A DNA stretch of 64,000 bases from Novosphingobium album (ex Hu et al. 2023). Lineage in GTDB: Bacteria; Pseudomonadota; Alphaproteobacteria; Sphingomonadales; Sphingomonadaceae. Below, piece after piece: positions 44,797 through 55,600 of this stretch. The notes beneath the pieces were generated by a model. The model worked only from the letters and a program-made list of their open reading frames with translations, searched no databases and was not told where the DNA came from. Both the position numbers and the translations under genes were made by a program. How positions within the stretch are numbered: the stretch's first letter is position 1; each line of letters starts with the position of its first letter. Location: NCBI RefSeq assembly GCF_022832385.1, contig NZ_JALHLE010000028.1, forward strand, positions 1 to 64,000, given 5' to 3'.

Positions 44797-44862
44797 TGGC
44801 AAAATTTTCGTGCTTCAGATTCCCTGAAGATTGGACTGCATCGCAAATCTTTAGGAAACCCC

Positions 44863-44885
44863 ACGCGCACACGCGCACACGCGCC
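44863..44885. repeat. Short tandem repeat, period 8
   Basis: ACGCGCAC is repeated in tandem at 44863 and 44871 with a partial third copy. It lies in the gap before the lipoprotein gene. It could expand or shrink by slippage; no function is evident. Confidence 0.5.
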
Positions 44886-44957
44886 AGCGACATCGCGGGC
44901 TTTTTCACGGACGACCATTTTGAAAGTGGCCTTCAAGGTATGACGACCCTCTTGGCA

Positions 44958-45803
44958 CTACTCGGAAGAATTTGAGGGGGTTGCGTTTTCGGGCTGTTGA
45001 AGAGCGTCGCGCTGCTGCTGTAACTCGGCTTCCTTCGAGCAGTGATACCATTCATTGCCTGCCGTGCTGCACAAGTCTGCTTCCTTAGCTTCCTTGTTCA
45101 GCCTTCTTTCTTTCCGGCAGAAAGCGTCGCGGTTACGCGCATCCGTACTCATGCACATCATATGAGAGAGGTAGATCCGATCTATAAGGGCCAGCTCCTG
45201 CTCGCTGAATAAATTTGCGACTAGATTTTCTCTAGATCTCGCTTGCAATTTCTCGGTAGCACCTGGAGTGTCGCGGACTAAATCCTCATCCTGTTTAACT
45301 AATGCATCTTCCTGTGCGTCAAGCTTATCTTGAGCGGCGTCAAAATCCGGTTTGGCGATCGAGGTCAGGATCGAGAAAATATGTCCTTGAATCGGCCCCA
45401 TGTTAACCACGATGATCGGTTTTCTTTGATCTGACTGATTGGCCTGCACCTCAAACTCAAGAGGCGCGCTAACAGTTTCACCTATATCGGCAGCTGATAA
45501 AGTAAGCGTTCCAGAGCACGAAATCTTTTGATTTCCTGTGTCGACTGATGAGCTTGTGACATTATCGGCACTGAGTTTCAGTTTGCTGATCCAACCTTGC
45601 TTGCTACTTTCGTACTCAGCGGGGGAAATATTTACATTGGTCGGAGACAGTGCATTATCTTTAACAATACTATATACTTGCTCGAGAATCTCGTCCGAGG
45701 CGCAGACCTTGGGGTCACCTTTCTTGAGCATGGCGTCTGGTGAGTTAGAGCAAGCCGTTATCAAGGCAGAACAGGCCATGATTGTAAATATTCTATTATT
45801 CAT
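44958..45803 (-). CDS. Predicted lipoprotein at the BREX flank
   Basis: The start is the ATG at 45803 after GGGG, giving 281 residues. A signal peptide ends in the lipobox ITAC (Cys about 18). The rest is helical, charged, with four Cys in the C-terminal part (MMCMSTDARNRDAFC, CSTAGNEWYHC). DNA here is richer in AT than the flanking BREX genes. It follows the YaaW-like gene after 75 bp on the same strand. No family recognised. Confidence 0.6.
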   Translation of the reverse strand: MNNRIFTIMACSALITACSNSPDAMLKKGDPKVCASDEILEQVYSIVKDNALSPTNVNISPAEYESSKQGWISKLKLSADNVTSSSVDTGNQKISCSGTLTLSAADIGETVSAPLEFEVQANQSDQRKPIIVVNMGPIQGHIFSILTSIAKPDFDAAQDKLDAQEDALVKQDEDLVRDTPGATEKLQARSRENLVANLFSEQELALIDRIYLSHMMCMSTDARNRDAFCRKERRLNKEAKEADLCSTAGNEWYHCSKEAELQQQRDALQQPENATPSNSSE

Positions 45804-45878
45804 TTGCACCCCATTCTCATCTAATAGTTTAAATTCACGACGTGTGAATAATCTCTACAGATATTCATTATGTATAAT

Positions 45879-47684
45879 CTATGCCTCAGATGAATTAAAA
45901 TCGTTTGCGCCTACAATCTGGCCATTTCTGACCTTTAACTTGAGGCGGAATGGCCTTTGTAACGCGGTGCGCATCTCATCAACGTCAGCCATTGCAAGCA
46001 CCATCTTGGCCGTGTCTCTCGACAGCGCTTTGAGCGTCTCGTCTGCGTAACGAAGAAGCTCTAATTTTCGCCTGTTTATTTCTCCCGATGACCAGAGAGA
46101 TGATGCTTTTTCAAGCTTATTGCGCAACTTGGCATCAAACGCTGCCAGGTTTGCTCCGCGGTCATCAAATTCCTTCAGCGATTGCAGAATGTCTTCCCGG
46201 CGACGCTGTTTGCCAATCTCCCCTCCCGGGAACTGACACATAAGCTGCCATCCAAGCGCCCGCGCCCTAAGGCACAACACAAGCTGCTGTAATAGATCGC
46301 CCAGTTCTCGTTGTTGCCTCGCTACGACATTGACGAATTGGCCGGAACTGAACCATCCTTCGTCTTTGGCGGCTTCGAGTTTCTGCATCCCTGCGGTCAG
46401 GTCTCCGCGAAGGTGGTGCTGGACTTGGATCAGGTCGGCTTCGTGACGCTCGATCTGCCCTAGTGCGCTGGCTGAATGCTCACCAGCGGCGACTGCTGGC
46501 GCAATCTGTTCAAAATAGTGGATTGCGCTTGTTAGGATCGCACGACGGCCATCCTGCTGAAATAAGACGACTCTTTCTACGTCATCCTTCAAGTCAGATA
46601 GCTTTTTGCTGATATCCGCGAGGTGTTTTTGCGCGAGTGCGACGGACGCAATGTTCATCAGAGCTGAAGCGTTAGCAATTGCCGCTAGCTTATCCGTTGC
46701 GAAGAGGTTTGCATGCTCTTTGATTCCATCAGAACCAATGGCAAACGCCCTAAAGCCGCCTCCTTTTGCTGCCTCGGCAAGGTCGCCATTACAAACGACC
46801 TCCATGTATTTTGTTCCCGTTGCGCCGGCGATCTCAGCGGCTGTGCCAACGGCAGGTAAAGTCTGTATGATCGAGTTCAGCCTGCTAACGCCATCGTGAC
46901 CAGGGTCGATCCAGTGCCACGCTTGATGCCCGGGATCAGACACTTCGGTGATTGAGAGAAGGGCCACTTCGTTGGTATCGTCGATTTCCGGTGGTGAGGC
47001 TGTTACGTCACCACAGTTTGCGGTTTCGGGTACGCCGCGAAGTGAAGTTTGAGCAACACTTAACCCGCGTCCCTCACCAATGATTTTGCGTCGAAGGTAG
47101 GCGATATGGAAGACGCATGGCACAGTCACTTTGTAGCTCGGATCAAGCATTGAGATGCCGAGCAGTCCCCAACCGCCAGAGGCTAACAGTGGGATCATTA
47201 GGGCCGATGCGCCAGCCTTCAAGTACCAGCCCTTCTCGGAAGTGCGTCCAAGTGCCGTTTCTCGGGCATTGGCGGCCAATTGTTCTCGCTCGACTGGCGT
47301 CAGTGCGAGCCATCGTTGCTCAAGAAATATATCGAGCAGATTTGACTCGTTTTGGAGGGTTTGCCCTTTCTCGAAGGGAATCTTCAACTTCCTGCAAACG
47401 TCGGACACGAGTTCATCGTATGCAGGGCCTTCTCCTCCGCGCCCAATATTGGCTATCGTATTGCCGCCATAGAGACGAAGTTCTTTGCCAATCGCTGTGT
47501 GATATTTAGTATGGTCGGGATTGTGAGTTGCATAAGATGAATCGACGACCAGAAAATTTGTCAATTTAGACGTAATTATTTGCACAAGTGGATCGAGTTC
47601 TTCCCGTGTGCTGAGTGCAAGGACAGCATCCAATTCACCTTCAGACGCTCGCTTTAATAACTGCGGTCCTATCGCGTCGGCCAT
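45879..47684 (-). CDS. YaaW-like protein with long C-terminal extension
   Basis: The ATG at 47684 follows GAGGGA; the product has 601 residues. Residues 65-200 align by eye with E. coli YaaW: GKELRLYGGNTIANIGRG, then DVCRKLKIPF, LLDIFLEQRWLAL and KVTVPCVFHIAYLRRKI. YaaW (DUF3944) proteins are uncharacterised. The C-terminal 400 residues here are helical, include a coiled coil, and are not in YaaW. A short hydrophobic stretch at 160-180 may associate with membrane. It lies 305 bp after brxL. Confidence 0.65.
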   Translation of the reverse strand: MADAIGPQLLKRASEGELDAVLALSTREELDPLVQIITSKLTNFLVVDSSYATHNPDHTKYHTAIGKELRLYGGNTIANIGRGGEGPAYDELVSDVCRKLKIPFEKGQTLQNESNLLDIFLEQRWLALTPVEREQLAANARETALGRTSEKGWYLKAGASALMIPLLASGGWGLLGISMLDPSYKVTVPCVFHIAYLRRKIIGEGRGLSVAQTSLRGVPETANCGDVTASPPEIDDTNEVALLSITEVSDPGHQAWHWIDPGHDGVSRLNSIIQTLPAVGTAAEIAGATGTKYMEVVCNGDLAEAAKGGGFRAFAIGSDGIKEHANLFATDKLAAIANASALMNIASVALAQKHLADISKKLSDLKDDVERVVLFQQDGRRAILTSAIHYFEQIAPAVAAGEHSASALGQIERHEADLIQVQHHLRGDLTAGMQKLEAAKDEGWFSSGQFVNVVARQQRELGDLLQQLVLCLRARALGWQLMCQFPGGEIGKQRRREDILQSLKEFDDRGANLAAFDAKLRNKLEKASSLWSSGEINRRKLELLRYADETLKALSRDTAKMVLAMADVDEMRTALQRPFRLKLKVRNGQIVGANDFNSSEA

Positions 47685-47988
47685 TCTTCCCTCGGGTCAA
47701 TGTCGAATAGATCGACAGATGTCGTGCCTTCGGAGGTGCCGCAAGCCGAATTTGTTAGCATGGTGCGTGGCACTGAAAAATTGTTGGCTTGGTACTGGAT
47801 GGTTCGTTTTATGTGACGCCCCCATCATGGCCCCGCCGGACCGAAGCTGCGATTTTGGCCATGTGGCCCCACGTGCTGTCCCGCTGCCCTCCACCGCACA
47901 GCGCAGCGCGCTCGGCGTCCGATCTTTACTAAAACCGGCAGCGAGGTGGGGCATGTCACTCTGCTCCCGCCCGCTGCGGCGGCACAAT
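47685..47988. other. Gap between brxL and the YaaW-like gene
   Basis: The 304 bp contain no convincing gene. An imperfect GC-rich stem (CCGCC/GGCGG-type) near 47970-47985 follows the brxL stop on the minus strand but has no T-run. The gap probably includes the promoter of the YaaW-like gene. Confidence 0.4.
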
Positions 47989-50091
47989 TCAAAACGGTTC
48001 ATTGTTTATCACAGGATTCTCAACGTAGGTCACATAGAAGCCGCGAACCATACGATGGTCTTGCATTCTTTCCCCAAGGGAGAAGCCATTCAATTTGCGG
48101 GGTGTTGGCTGGAAGATATCCAACCCTCGATCCAGAACCATCTTCCATCCGGTATCAGTGGTGATGTCACGGGCGTGCAGCGTTCCGCTTCCATCAAAGG
48201 CCCAGGTGAATTCAATGCCCGTGCCCGTGCAAGCGTCCGCGATCCCGTCGAGACATTCCCGCTGCTCCTGAATGTTTACATCTTCTGCTGCGGTGACGAG
48301 ATGGACTGAGACCTGATCTTCCGGCTGCTTGCGACGGATCAGCATTTCGATAAGTTCCATGACGTTGCGCGCCTGATGGAACTTGCGGATATAAGGATCC
48401 GTGATGATGATCCTTTTGGCCCCATCCGTCCAAGGGCCAAAGATCTTGTCGAAACTGACACCTTTGCGGTTCTCGGCGAAGACGACATGCCCAGGCTTTG
48501 GGATAATCGCTGAGGAGGCGTTGCTTGCTGGCGTTTCAGAACGGGTTCGGACCTTGGCGGGCTGAACTTCAGCCGGCGCTGTATTCTCCTGTACTCCGGT
48601 TGCTTCGCCATGACCAACAGATCGCCGATGGTATAATTGAGAAAACTCCTCTTCCTCCAGCGTCGTGACAATGTGCTTTGAGCTATCCTGAGCAATGTAA
48701 TAGAAATTGGCCGTCTCGAAAGTGCTGTCGATTCGCAAGAGCTGATCTTTCACTCGCTTGCGGCATTCAATAGCAAATCTCAGAAGCTCTTCGACTTCCG
48801 CTTCCGTCTCGCCGCCATTCGGGAAAATCAGCTTCAGAAGCCCGGACATCGTCTTGTTGATCGCCGCGCGGTCCCGGATATGGGTCTGAACAGGTACGGT
48901 GAAGAACTGATCCGGCCGGTGTGAGAAGTCCTCGGCGCGTAAGTGTCGAAGGATTTCGGCGAGATAATCGACGATGAAGCCATAGCCGGAAGTGAACATC
49001 TCGCCCCGGATGATGCCTACTTCCCACCCAGGCAAATACGCGTGCAGTCGATCGATAAACGCGCTGTCATGGAACTGCGGCGGGAGCGCCTCAAACAGGT
49101 CAGTATTCTTCAGCATCCATGGAACGTTGTGCTCTGTGTTGCCCACGAAGGCGAAGCTCGCTTCCGCTCCCATCGGGTTGACCCCGCGTGAGAACTGCTT
49201 GTTCGCCATGTAATTTTTCATGATGTCGACAAGCGCCTTGTTGGCCGTCTTCTCGCGCCCGGCGAATTCGTCGAAGGCCACGACATCCCAATACCCGACC
49301 AGGCCAATCCGCCCGTTGGAGTTGTTCACGAAGAGCTTGGGAACCGTGACTTCGCCGCCAGAGATCAGTTGGCCGTGGGGTGAGAACTCGGAATAGATAT
49401 GCGACTTGCCCGTCCCCTTCGGCCCGAGCTCGATGAGATTGTAGTTTCGTTCGACGAATGGGATTAGGCGCAACAGCTGCAAAAGCTTTGACCTGCGTCC
49501 GAACATGGACGGATCAAAGCCGATGCTCTGCATCAGCAGGTCGATCCATTCGTCGGTGGTGAATTTGCCGCGTGTTTCGCGATAGCCATCATAGTCGACG
49601 CGGGCGATCTGGATCGGTTTCAGCGTGTCGATGATCCAGGGAGATATCCGGCTGTCTTCCGAAAACTCATACTGCACATCGGCGATGCACCAGATACCCG
49701 TCACTAGCAGCTTGGGATGCGCTTTAACCGTGGCGCTGTCGATCGCGACCCGCTTGATCCCGAGGTTCTCAAACACCGCCTCATAGGCATCGGTCTTTTC
49801 GTTCAGCGCCACGCTGACCTGATCGATGACCTTGTAGCGGCCACGCTCCTTGATCGTCGACTGGACCAAGCCTGCTTCGGACCGATGGACGTAATGCTTT
49901 CGCAGGATATCCTTGACCGTCTCTATGCCTGTCGCGATCGAGGCTTCGTCGTCGGTCGCGCAATATTGGCCGAGCAGGTATTCGAGCACATAGGTGGGAA
50001 CGATGGCGTTCCCCTTCACGGCCTTCACCAGGTCCTTGCGGACTACGAAACCGGCAAAATGCTCGTTGATCTTGTCATCAAGGGTCGACAT
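47989..50091 (-). CDS. brxL: BrxL with MITD1-type C-terminal domain
   Basis: The ATG at 50091 follows GAGG, giving 700 residues. Residues 1-500 match the BrxL ATPase: Walker A GPKGTGKSH near 225, then SGGEVTVPKLFVNN and Walker B VVAFDEFAG near 270. Instead of the Lon-like protease expected at the C-terminus, residues about 548-690 resemble the phospholipase-D-like C-terminal domain of eukaryotic MITD1: ITDPYIRKFHQARN, SGTLHARDITTDTGW and LDRGLDIFQ. BrxL is needed for BREX phage defence. It follows pglZ by 7 bp and closes the operon. Confidence 0.85.
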   Translation of the reverse strand: MSTLDDKINEHFAGFVVRKDLVKAVKGNAIVPTYVLEYLLGQYCATDDEASIATGIETVKDILRKHYVHRSEAGLVQSTIKERGRYKVIDQVSVALNEKTDAYEAVFENLGIKRVAIDSATVKAHPKLLVTGIWCIADVQYEFSEDSRISPWIIDTLKPIQIARVDYDGYRETRGKFTTDEWIDLLMQSIGFDPSMFGRRSKLLQLLRLIPFVERNYNLIELGPKGTGKSHIYSEFSPHGQLISGGEVTVPKLFVNNSNGRIGLVGYWDVVAFDEFAGREKTANKALVDIMKNYMANKQFSRGVNPMGAEASFAFVGNTEHNVPWMLKNTDLFEALPPQFHDSAFIDRLHAYLPGWEVGIIRGEMFTSGYGFIVDYLAEILRHLRAEDFSHRPDQFFTVPVQTHIRDRAAINKTMSGLLKLIFPNGGETEAEVEELLRFAIECRKRVKDQLLRIDSTFETANFYYIAQDSSKHIVTTLEEEEFSQLYHRRSVGHGEATGVQENTAPAEVQPAKVRTRSETPASNASSAIIPKPGHVVFAENRKGVSFDKIFGPWTDGAKRIIITDPYIRKFHQARNVMELIEMLIRRKQPEDQVSVHLVTAAEDVNIQEQRECLDGIADACTGTGIEFTWAFDGSGTLHARDITTDTGWKMVLDRGLDIFQPTPRKLNGFSLGERMQDHRMVRGFYVTYVENPVINNEPF

Positions 50092-50098
50092 CGGCACC

Positions 50099-52606
50099 TC
50101 AGAAATCGAAGTCTGTGCTGATCCCGCGTTTCAGCAGCAGGGGCTGCGAAGCGTGATCGTCGAAATGGCTGGTCTTGCCGATGCGCGTACGCAGCTTCAG
50201 GAAGACCGTCTGATTGTTATAGGCGTCTGCTGACTTGGACAGAAGGAAGCCGCGCGATAGCTCGCGCTCGCGCGGGTTCTCGGACACAAAATCGAAATCC
50301 AACTCGACTTCGTCGGAGATGAGCGTGCCATCTCCGGCAAAGATCGCCGCATGGACCTGTCGGGGTTGCTGCTTATCGGTCACCGGCTCGGCCTGATAGA
50401 ATGTCATCTGGATCTGCCCTGTGGTGATCTGGGCACGGGCCGGCGGGATGATCTGCACCGACACCTGCCCGACATCTTCCTTGCGCTGCTTGCCGACGCG
50501 CAGCACCGGCAGGACGATCTCCTGCAAGCTTGCTCCGCCATGGACAAAGCGGCTGCCCGACCCTTTGACGCGCAGACGGTTGATGGAGTTGGGGATCAGG
50601 ATGTCCTGATCTCCACCCAGGCCAAGCTCGGCGGCCGTGAACTTCTTCATACCACCCGTGCTGCCGAGCCCTCGTCCGATCACGAAACGACGATTGCGTG
50701 TCACCACCTCGCCTTCCGGCTCGCCCAGTGCAAAGCCGCTCTCCTCCAGAGCCCTGTGCTGCCACAGGAACCCGTGATCCGCGGTGATCAGTATGTTCGA
50801 GAAGTTGGCCGAGGTCAGCTTGCGAACCAGCTTCACCAGATCCTCGATGGCCGTTTCCGCCGCCGCCGGCACATTTTCCTCGGTGGCGAGCTTGTCGCCG
50901 ATCGCATCAATCTGGTTGTGATAGAGGTACAGGACATCATGATCCCGGAAGAGATCCCGGCCCTCGGACGATCCCAGATTCATGAAGTCCTTTGCCGCCA
51001 GAACCTTTACCCGGTCCCCTGCCCTGCCTGCCGCCAGCGCCTTTTCACGAGCGGCGGCCCCCATGGTGCTTTCACCGTCCAGCAGCACCAGATCATTGTC
51101 GTCGCGGATCGCCAGTTGCCGGTGCGGCAACAGCGCCGCCATGCCGAGCTGGGTATAGCTGGGCAGAACCCCGATCATCGGTTTCAGCTCGGCATCGAAC
51201 CGGTTGAGCTTGCGGATCTCTCGCAGCGCCTCTTCGGCAACCTCGTATCGCAGCGCATCCGAGATGATCACCACGACTTTTTGGTCCTTGCGGCGAAACT
51301 CGGCGGCCTGTTCCCGGTAGAAATCCATCTGGCGCGGGAAGCCTGGAACCACCCAATCGGTCAGACGAGCAACCTGATCCTGCCAGGCATCGTTCAGCTT
51401 CAGCACGAAATTCGTGGTGTAGCGGTTCTCAACCGCCTCATAGAGCGCTGACAGCAGCCCTGACTGGCCGCTTTTCTGCATGTGATAGATGAACTTGCGA
51501 TAAAGCTGGTCCAGCCGGAACCAACTTGTGGAATAGCGCTTCACACCATCGGACAGGCTGATCATCGTCAAATCAGCTTCGGCCAGCGCCTGCTGAAACT
51601 CGGTCGCATAGCCAATGGCCTGATAGACATCCGCGTAACGACTAAACCAATGGCTCTGGCGGCGATCGCGCACCCATTTCAGCACATCTGTCGCGGACAG
51701 GCTCTGTCGGGCCAGCCCCTCAACGATGGCGACGACGATCCGCCGATCCACTTCCTCGAAATGATCATGCGGGATGAGGGTGCGGAAATCGCGGGAAGCC
51801 AGATTGTCCCTGATCTTCAGCACATCCTTATAATCGCCCGACAGCTTCTCGAACGCTTCACCCCACCGGCGCGACGCGCTCCAGCGGCGGAACATCAGCG
51901 CGGCATCGGTGTTCAGGGGGGCAGCTTCTCCCATGGCCCGCGCCCAAGCGCTGGAAAACAGCGTGATGGCGAAATCCTGAAAATCCGGCGCATCCGCCGC
52001 ATAGCCATAACGCGCTGTCACTTCCTTCCAGAAGAACTCTGCCAGCCCGACCCGATCCACCAGCTTCAACACATCATCATGGCCGTCAGCTAGTTCGGCC
52101 AGCAACGCCTCGATCACCGTATCGAGATCACCATCCACACCGGCGCAGACCGCCAGCATCTTGCGGCGGACATCGTTGGCGCTTTGCGATGGCCGCTCGC
52201 GCTCGATGGCGCGCAACGCTTCCAGCCGCTTGCCCGAACGGTAGAATTCGGCGTGGTCGCGCACGGCGGCTTCGTGTTTCGCCGGGATGCCCAAATCAGC
52301 CACCCAGATCGCCGCCTGATCGGCGCGGAACACGGCGCTGGCCAGTTGCACATCCAGCAGCCAGTTTTCCACCATCGGCGGCTCGGGGCCGTCCTTGTAG
52401 AGCAGGAAGCGCGCCTTCGGCTCCCGCCGCAGCATGCGATATTTCAGGCCGAACTCATTATTGGCGATCTCCAGCTTGGTCACGCCGGGCAGGTCAACCG
52501 CATCGAACGCCTCGCGCAAATCACGGGAGGCGTCATACCAGAAGACGATGCGATGGCCCTGATCCTCATAGAGCCGCATCAGACCGGCGGTGATGCGGTC
52601 AGTCAT
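50099..52606 (-). CDS. pglZ: PglZ, BREX phosphatase-like protein
   Basis: An 835-residue protein of the alkaline-phosphatase superfamily. The metal-binding SDALRYEVAEEA is near residue 447 and TADHGFLW near 605, both PglZ hallmarks. The N-terminal 350 residues are helical. PglZ is a core BREX protein that interacts with BrxB and PglX. It overlaps pglX by 8 bp. Confidence 0.93.
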   Translation of the reverse strand: MTDRITAGLMRLYEDQGHRIVFWYDASRDLREAFDAVDLPGVTKLEIANNEFGLKYRMLRREPKARFLLYKDGPEPPMVENWLLDVQLASAVFRADQAAIWVADLGIPAKHEAAVRDHAEFYRSGKRLEALRAIERERPSQSANDVRRKMLAVCAGVDGDLDTVIEALLAELADGHDDVLKLVDRVGLAEFFWKEVTARYGYAADAPDFQDFAITLFSSAWARAMGEAAPLNTDAALMFRRWSASRRWGEAFEKLSGDYKDVLKIRDNLASRDFRTLIPHDHFEEVDRRIVVAIVEGLARQSLSATDVLKWVRDRRQSHWFSRYADVYQAIGYATEFQQALAEADLTMISLSDGVKRYSTSWFRLDQLYRKFIYHMQKSGQSGLLSALYEAVENRYTTNFVLKLNDAWQDQVARLTDWVVPGFPRQMDFYREQAAEFRRKDQKVVVIISDALRYEVAEEALREIRKLNRFDAELKPMIGVLPSYTQLGMAALLPHRQLAIRDDNDLVLLDGESTMGAAAREKALAAGRAGDRVKVLAAKDFMNLGSSEGRDLFRDHDVLYLYHNQIDAIGDKLATEENVPAAAETAIEDLVKLVRKLTSANFSNILITADHGFLWQHRALEESGFALGEPEGEVVTRNRRFVIGRGLGSTGGMKKFTAAELGLGGDQDILIPNSINRLRVKGSGSRFVHGGASLQEIVLPVLRVGKQRKEDVGQVSVQIIPPARAQITTGQIQMTFYQAEPVTDKQQPRQVHAAIFAGDGTLISDEVELDFDFVSENPRERELSRGFLLSKSADAYNNQTVFLKLRTRIGKTSHFDDHASQPLLLKRGISTDFDF

Positions 52607-55600
52607 CCGCAGCCTCCAGCCCCTTGATCGGCTTCAGTGCACCGGCGAACAGCGGATAGTTGCGCTTCACCCCGTCATCCAGATCGATGGCGATCTTCTG
52701 CTGCGCCATCGGGTAGACGACATCGCGTTCCCATTCGGTCAGTTCGGCGATCTGCTTGATAACCGTGGCTGTTTCCTTCTGCGCCTTTGTTTGCTGGGCG
52801 GGCGTAGCGGCAGGATCGACGGCCAGCTTTTCCAGCCGGGTGCGCTCCACCTCCAGCTTGTGGATGAATTCGCGCACATATTGGTTCAGCACGACCGAGA
52901 CGGTGTCAGGCCGGTAGCGGTGCATATAGATCAGCGCATTGAAGCTGCCCTTGGGGCTGGAGAACATCCAGTAGATCGGGCGCTTCTTGTAGCGGCGCAC
53001 GTGATAGTCGAAGAAATCCTTCGTGAGCCACTTGCGCAGATCCTTGCCGAGGGCCGCTTCGATGAAGGCGAGGTTTTCACGGAACTTCGCCTCGCCAAAG
53101 GTCACGCGCAGGAAATCGCGGGCGCGGGTGACGATGTCATCGGCAAACCAGTCAGCATCCAGCACCGGGATGACATTGTCGCGGTCGGGCGCGAAGCTGG
53201 GTTCCGGCACGTGCGCCAGATATTCCTCAATCCCTTCGCCCTGATTGGCGAGGATCAGGCCCGGCGCGTCGAGGCTGTAGCGCCCGAACATGCAGCCCAC
53301 GGCATAGTGGAGGAACTCGGCCACCGTATCCTCGCGCAGCCGCGCCTCGCGGTCCTCTTCCGAACCCTTAATACCATAGCGATAGGCCGGGTTGCAGGTG
53401 AGAGTGATTTCCTCGACTGGCACCTCGGGGGTGAGTTCATCCTGCAAGCCATAGGCGTCGATGAAGATGCGGTTATTCTCTTCCTCCAGCCGCTGCATCT
53501 CGTCCGTCATGCCCTGCCAATGGGCGCGGAGGTTGGCGTAGGTGGCCGAGAGCGTCTCGGCTCGGTGCTCGGGCTGGAGGAGCGGGAGGGTGGTGAAGTC
53601 CCACGAGGTTTCGTAGGCGTCCCAGTCAGACCTAGCAAATCGAATAGTTTGCAAGTCATGCACACGCAAATTGCGAAATTGACTTGGCTTCGTGAAGGGA
53701 ACACGAGCCAAGTCACCGACTTGAAACGTCGAAGTGGGATTCACGCAACGCATAAATTGCGGCATCAGGCTGCTGCAAAGAAGACTTAGGACAGGGCTCA
53801 AATCATCCGGGTGATGTGGGACACCCGATGAGCCCTTAACATCGAACAGGAATCCCTGTGGCGAAAAACGCGCTGCAAAAGAGCTTGTCGAAATGTCGGA
53901 CCAGGTTACGCATTCGAGGAACATTTTGTCGAGGTTCTGAATGTAGCGCGACCAGTGCTTTCCCTTATTCCTATGGGTGGCGAAGTCCTTCACCTCTTGT
54001 CCATCATACTGCCAGTTTATAACATGGCTTTGGTTTCCATACCATTTTCTATGACCCCCGCCTTTGTTGTAGGGAAACCACTTGTCTTCGCGCGAGGCAG
54101 CATCTTCGATGCTCGATGCATCATAGCAGATGTCAGCAAATTCAACTTCAAACCACTGTTTCAGAAAGCGGTCATTATCCCCCGTATTGAGGCCGACTGC
54201 TGGTTTAAATACATCTTCTACGGCATCAAGTTTGCCGAAGCAGGACCTAAAGTTGTCCGAGATCCAATGGGCAATCGGCTTGCCTTCAATGGCTTCGAAT
54301 GTCTCAGAACTGGCGCGCTTGAAAGGTGCGAGACCCTTTGCTGCGAGGCCAAGCTTCTCTGATTTAATTGCTTCTGAGCGACCATCGCGTAGATCGATGA
54401 AATCCCCTGCAAACTCGCGGGAGCCATCCTTGCAAAGCACAAAAGCGGTAGTTGAGACGACTTCTCCTCCGATTGAGTCGAAAGCACCAGTTCCCAAATG
54501 GGCCATAGACCTAATCGGAATACTAGAGACTACTTTTTCGCGCAGCTTTTGGTGACGTGACAAGAACATCCAGCTTTGCATGGTGATCATACCGACAAAG
54601 CCTTTTGCGAAAGACAATTCGGCAGATCTTTCGATGAACATTGCAAAGAGATCTGATTTTGAATCAGGATAGAGTTCCTTCGCGAATGCATCCAACTTAC
54701 TGTTCATCCCTTTGCCGCCCATATACGGCGGGTTGGCCACCACCGCATGATACTTGGGCGACAGCGCCTCAGCCATGCGCAGCACGGCCACAACACGCGC
54801 CTGCACCTCCTTCAGCAGCAGGTCGGACCCAAAGTCCCGCGCCTCCACCACCCGTAGCGCCTCGACCGGGTCGCGCAGTTTCGGTACGATCAGCGAGCCA
54901 AAGTTCTTGGCCTGCTCGTACTGCGTCAGCGTCTCGCGCAGCTCATCGGTGAACAAATCCTTGCCCACCACGGCGGCCACGTCCTGCATCTCGGCAGGTG
55001 TGAAGCGCACATCCTGCAGCACGACGATGTCGGGCTTCGCCTCCATCCGCAGGAAACGCCGCCGCCCCAGCCTTGCCGCTGCCTTCATCGACAGCGCGAA
55101 CGCCGCCAAGGCACCGGCGCGGTCGTCAATCTCGATGCCGGTCAGGTTATGCTTCAGGATCAGGCCGGGGATCTCGGCCGAGTCATGGCCTTCCTCCGCA
55201 TAGATTTCGTAGAGCAGGTCAAACGCATAGGTCAGCATATGGCCCGAGCCACAGGCCGGATCGCAGATGCGGATATCCTCGGGCCGGGTGATCCGCAGAA
55301 AATCCGTCTCCGGCTCTTCCGACGCGATGTAATAATCCATCTTCGCCGCCAGCTTCGATTGCGGACGGTTCAGCAGCCACAGCCGCCCCAGCGAGTTTTC
55401 CACCAGGTAGCGGACAATCCAGTGCGGGGTGAACAGCTGTGTTGCGGCGGGGATATTCTCCGCAGTGATCTTCTGGTTCTTCTTCAGGCCTGCAAAGACC
55501 TGATCCTTCTTCTCGCTGATATAGAACTGGTACAGCCAGCCGATGATCTCAACATCCTGGCAGGCCTCTTCCGTCATCACCTCGCGCAGGCGGGCAAGGA

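Noticed and set aside
44863..44885. CRISPR-like repeat
   Set aside because: The units are 8 bp, directly adjacent and without spacers; it is a simple repeat.
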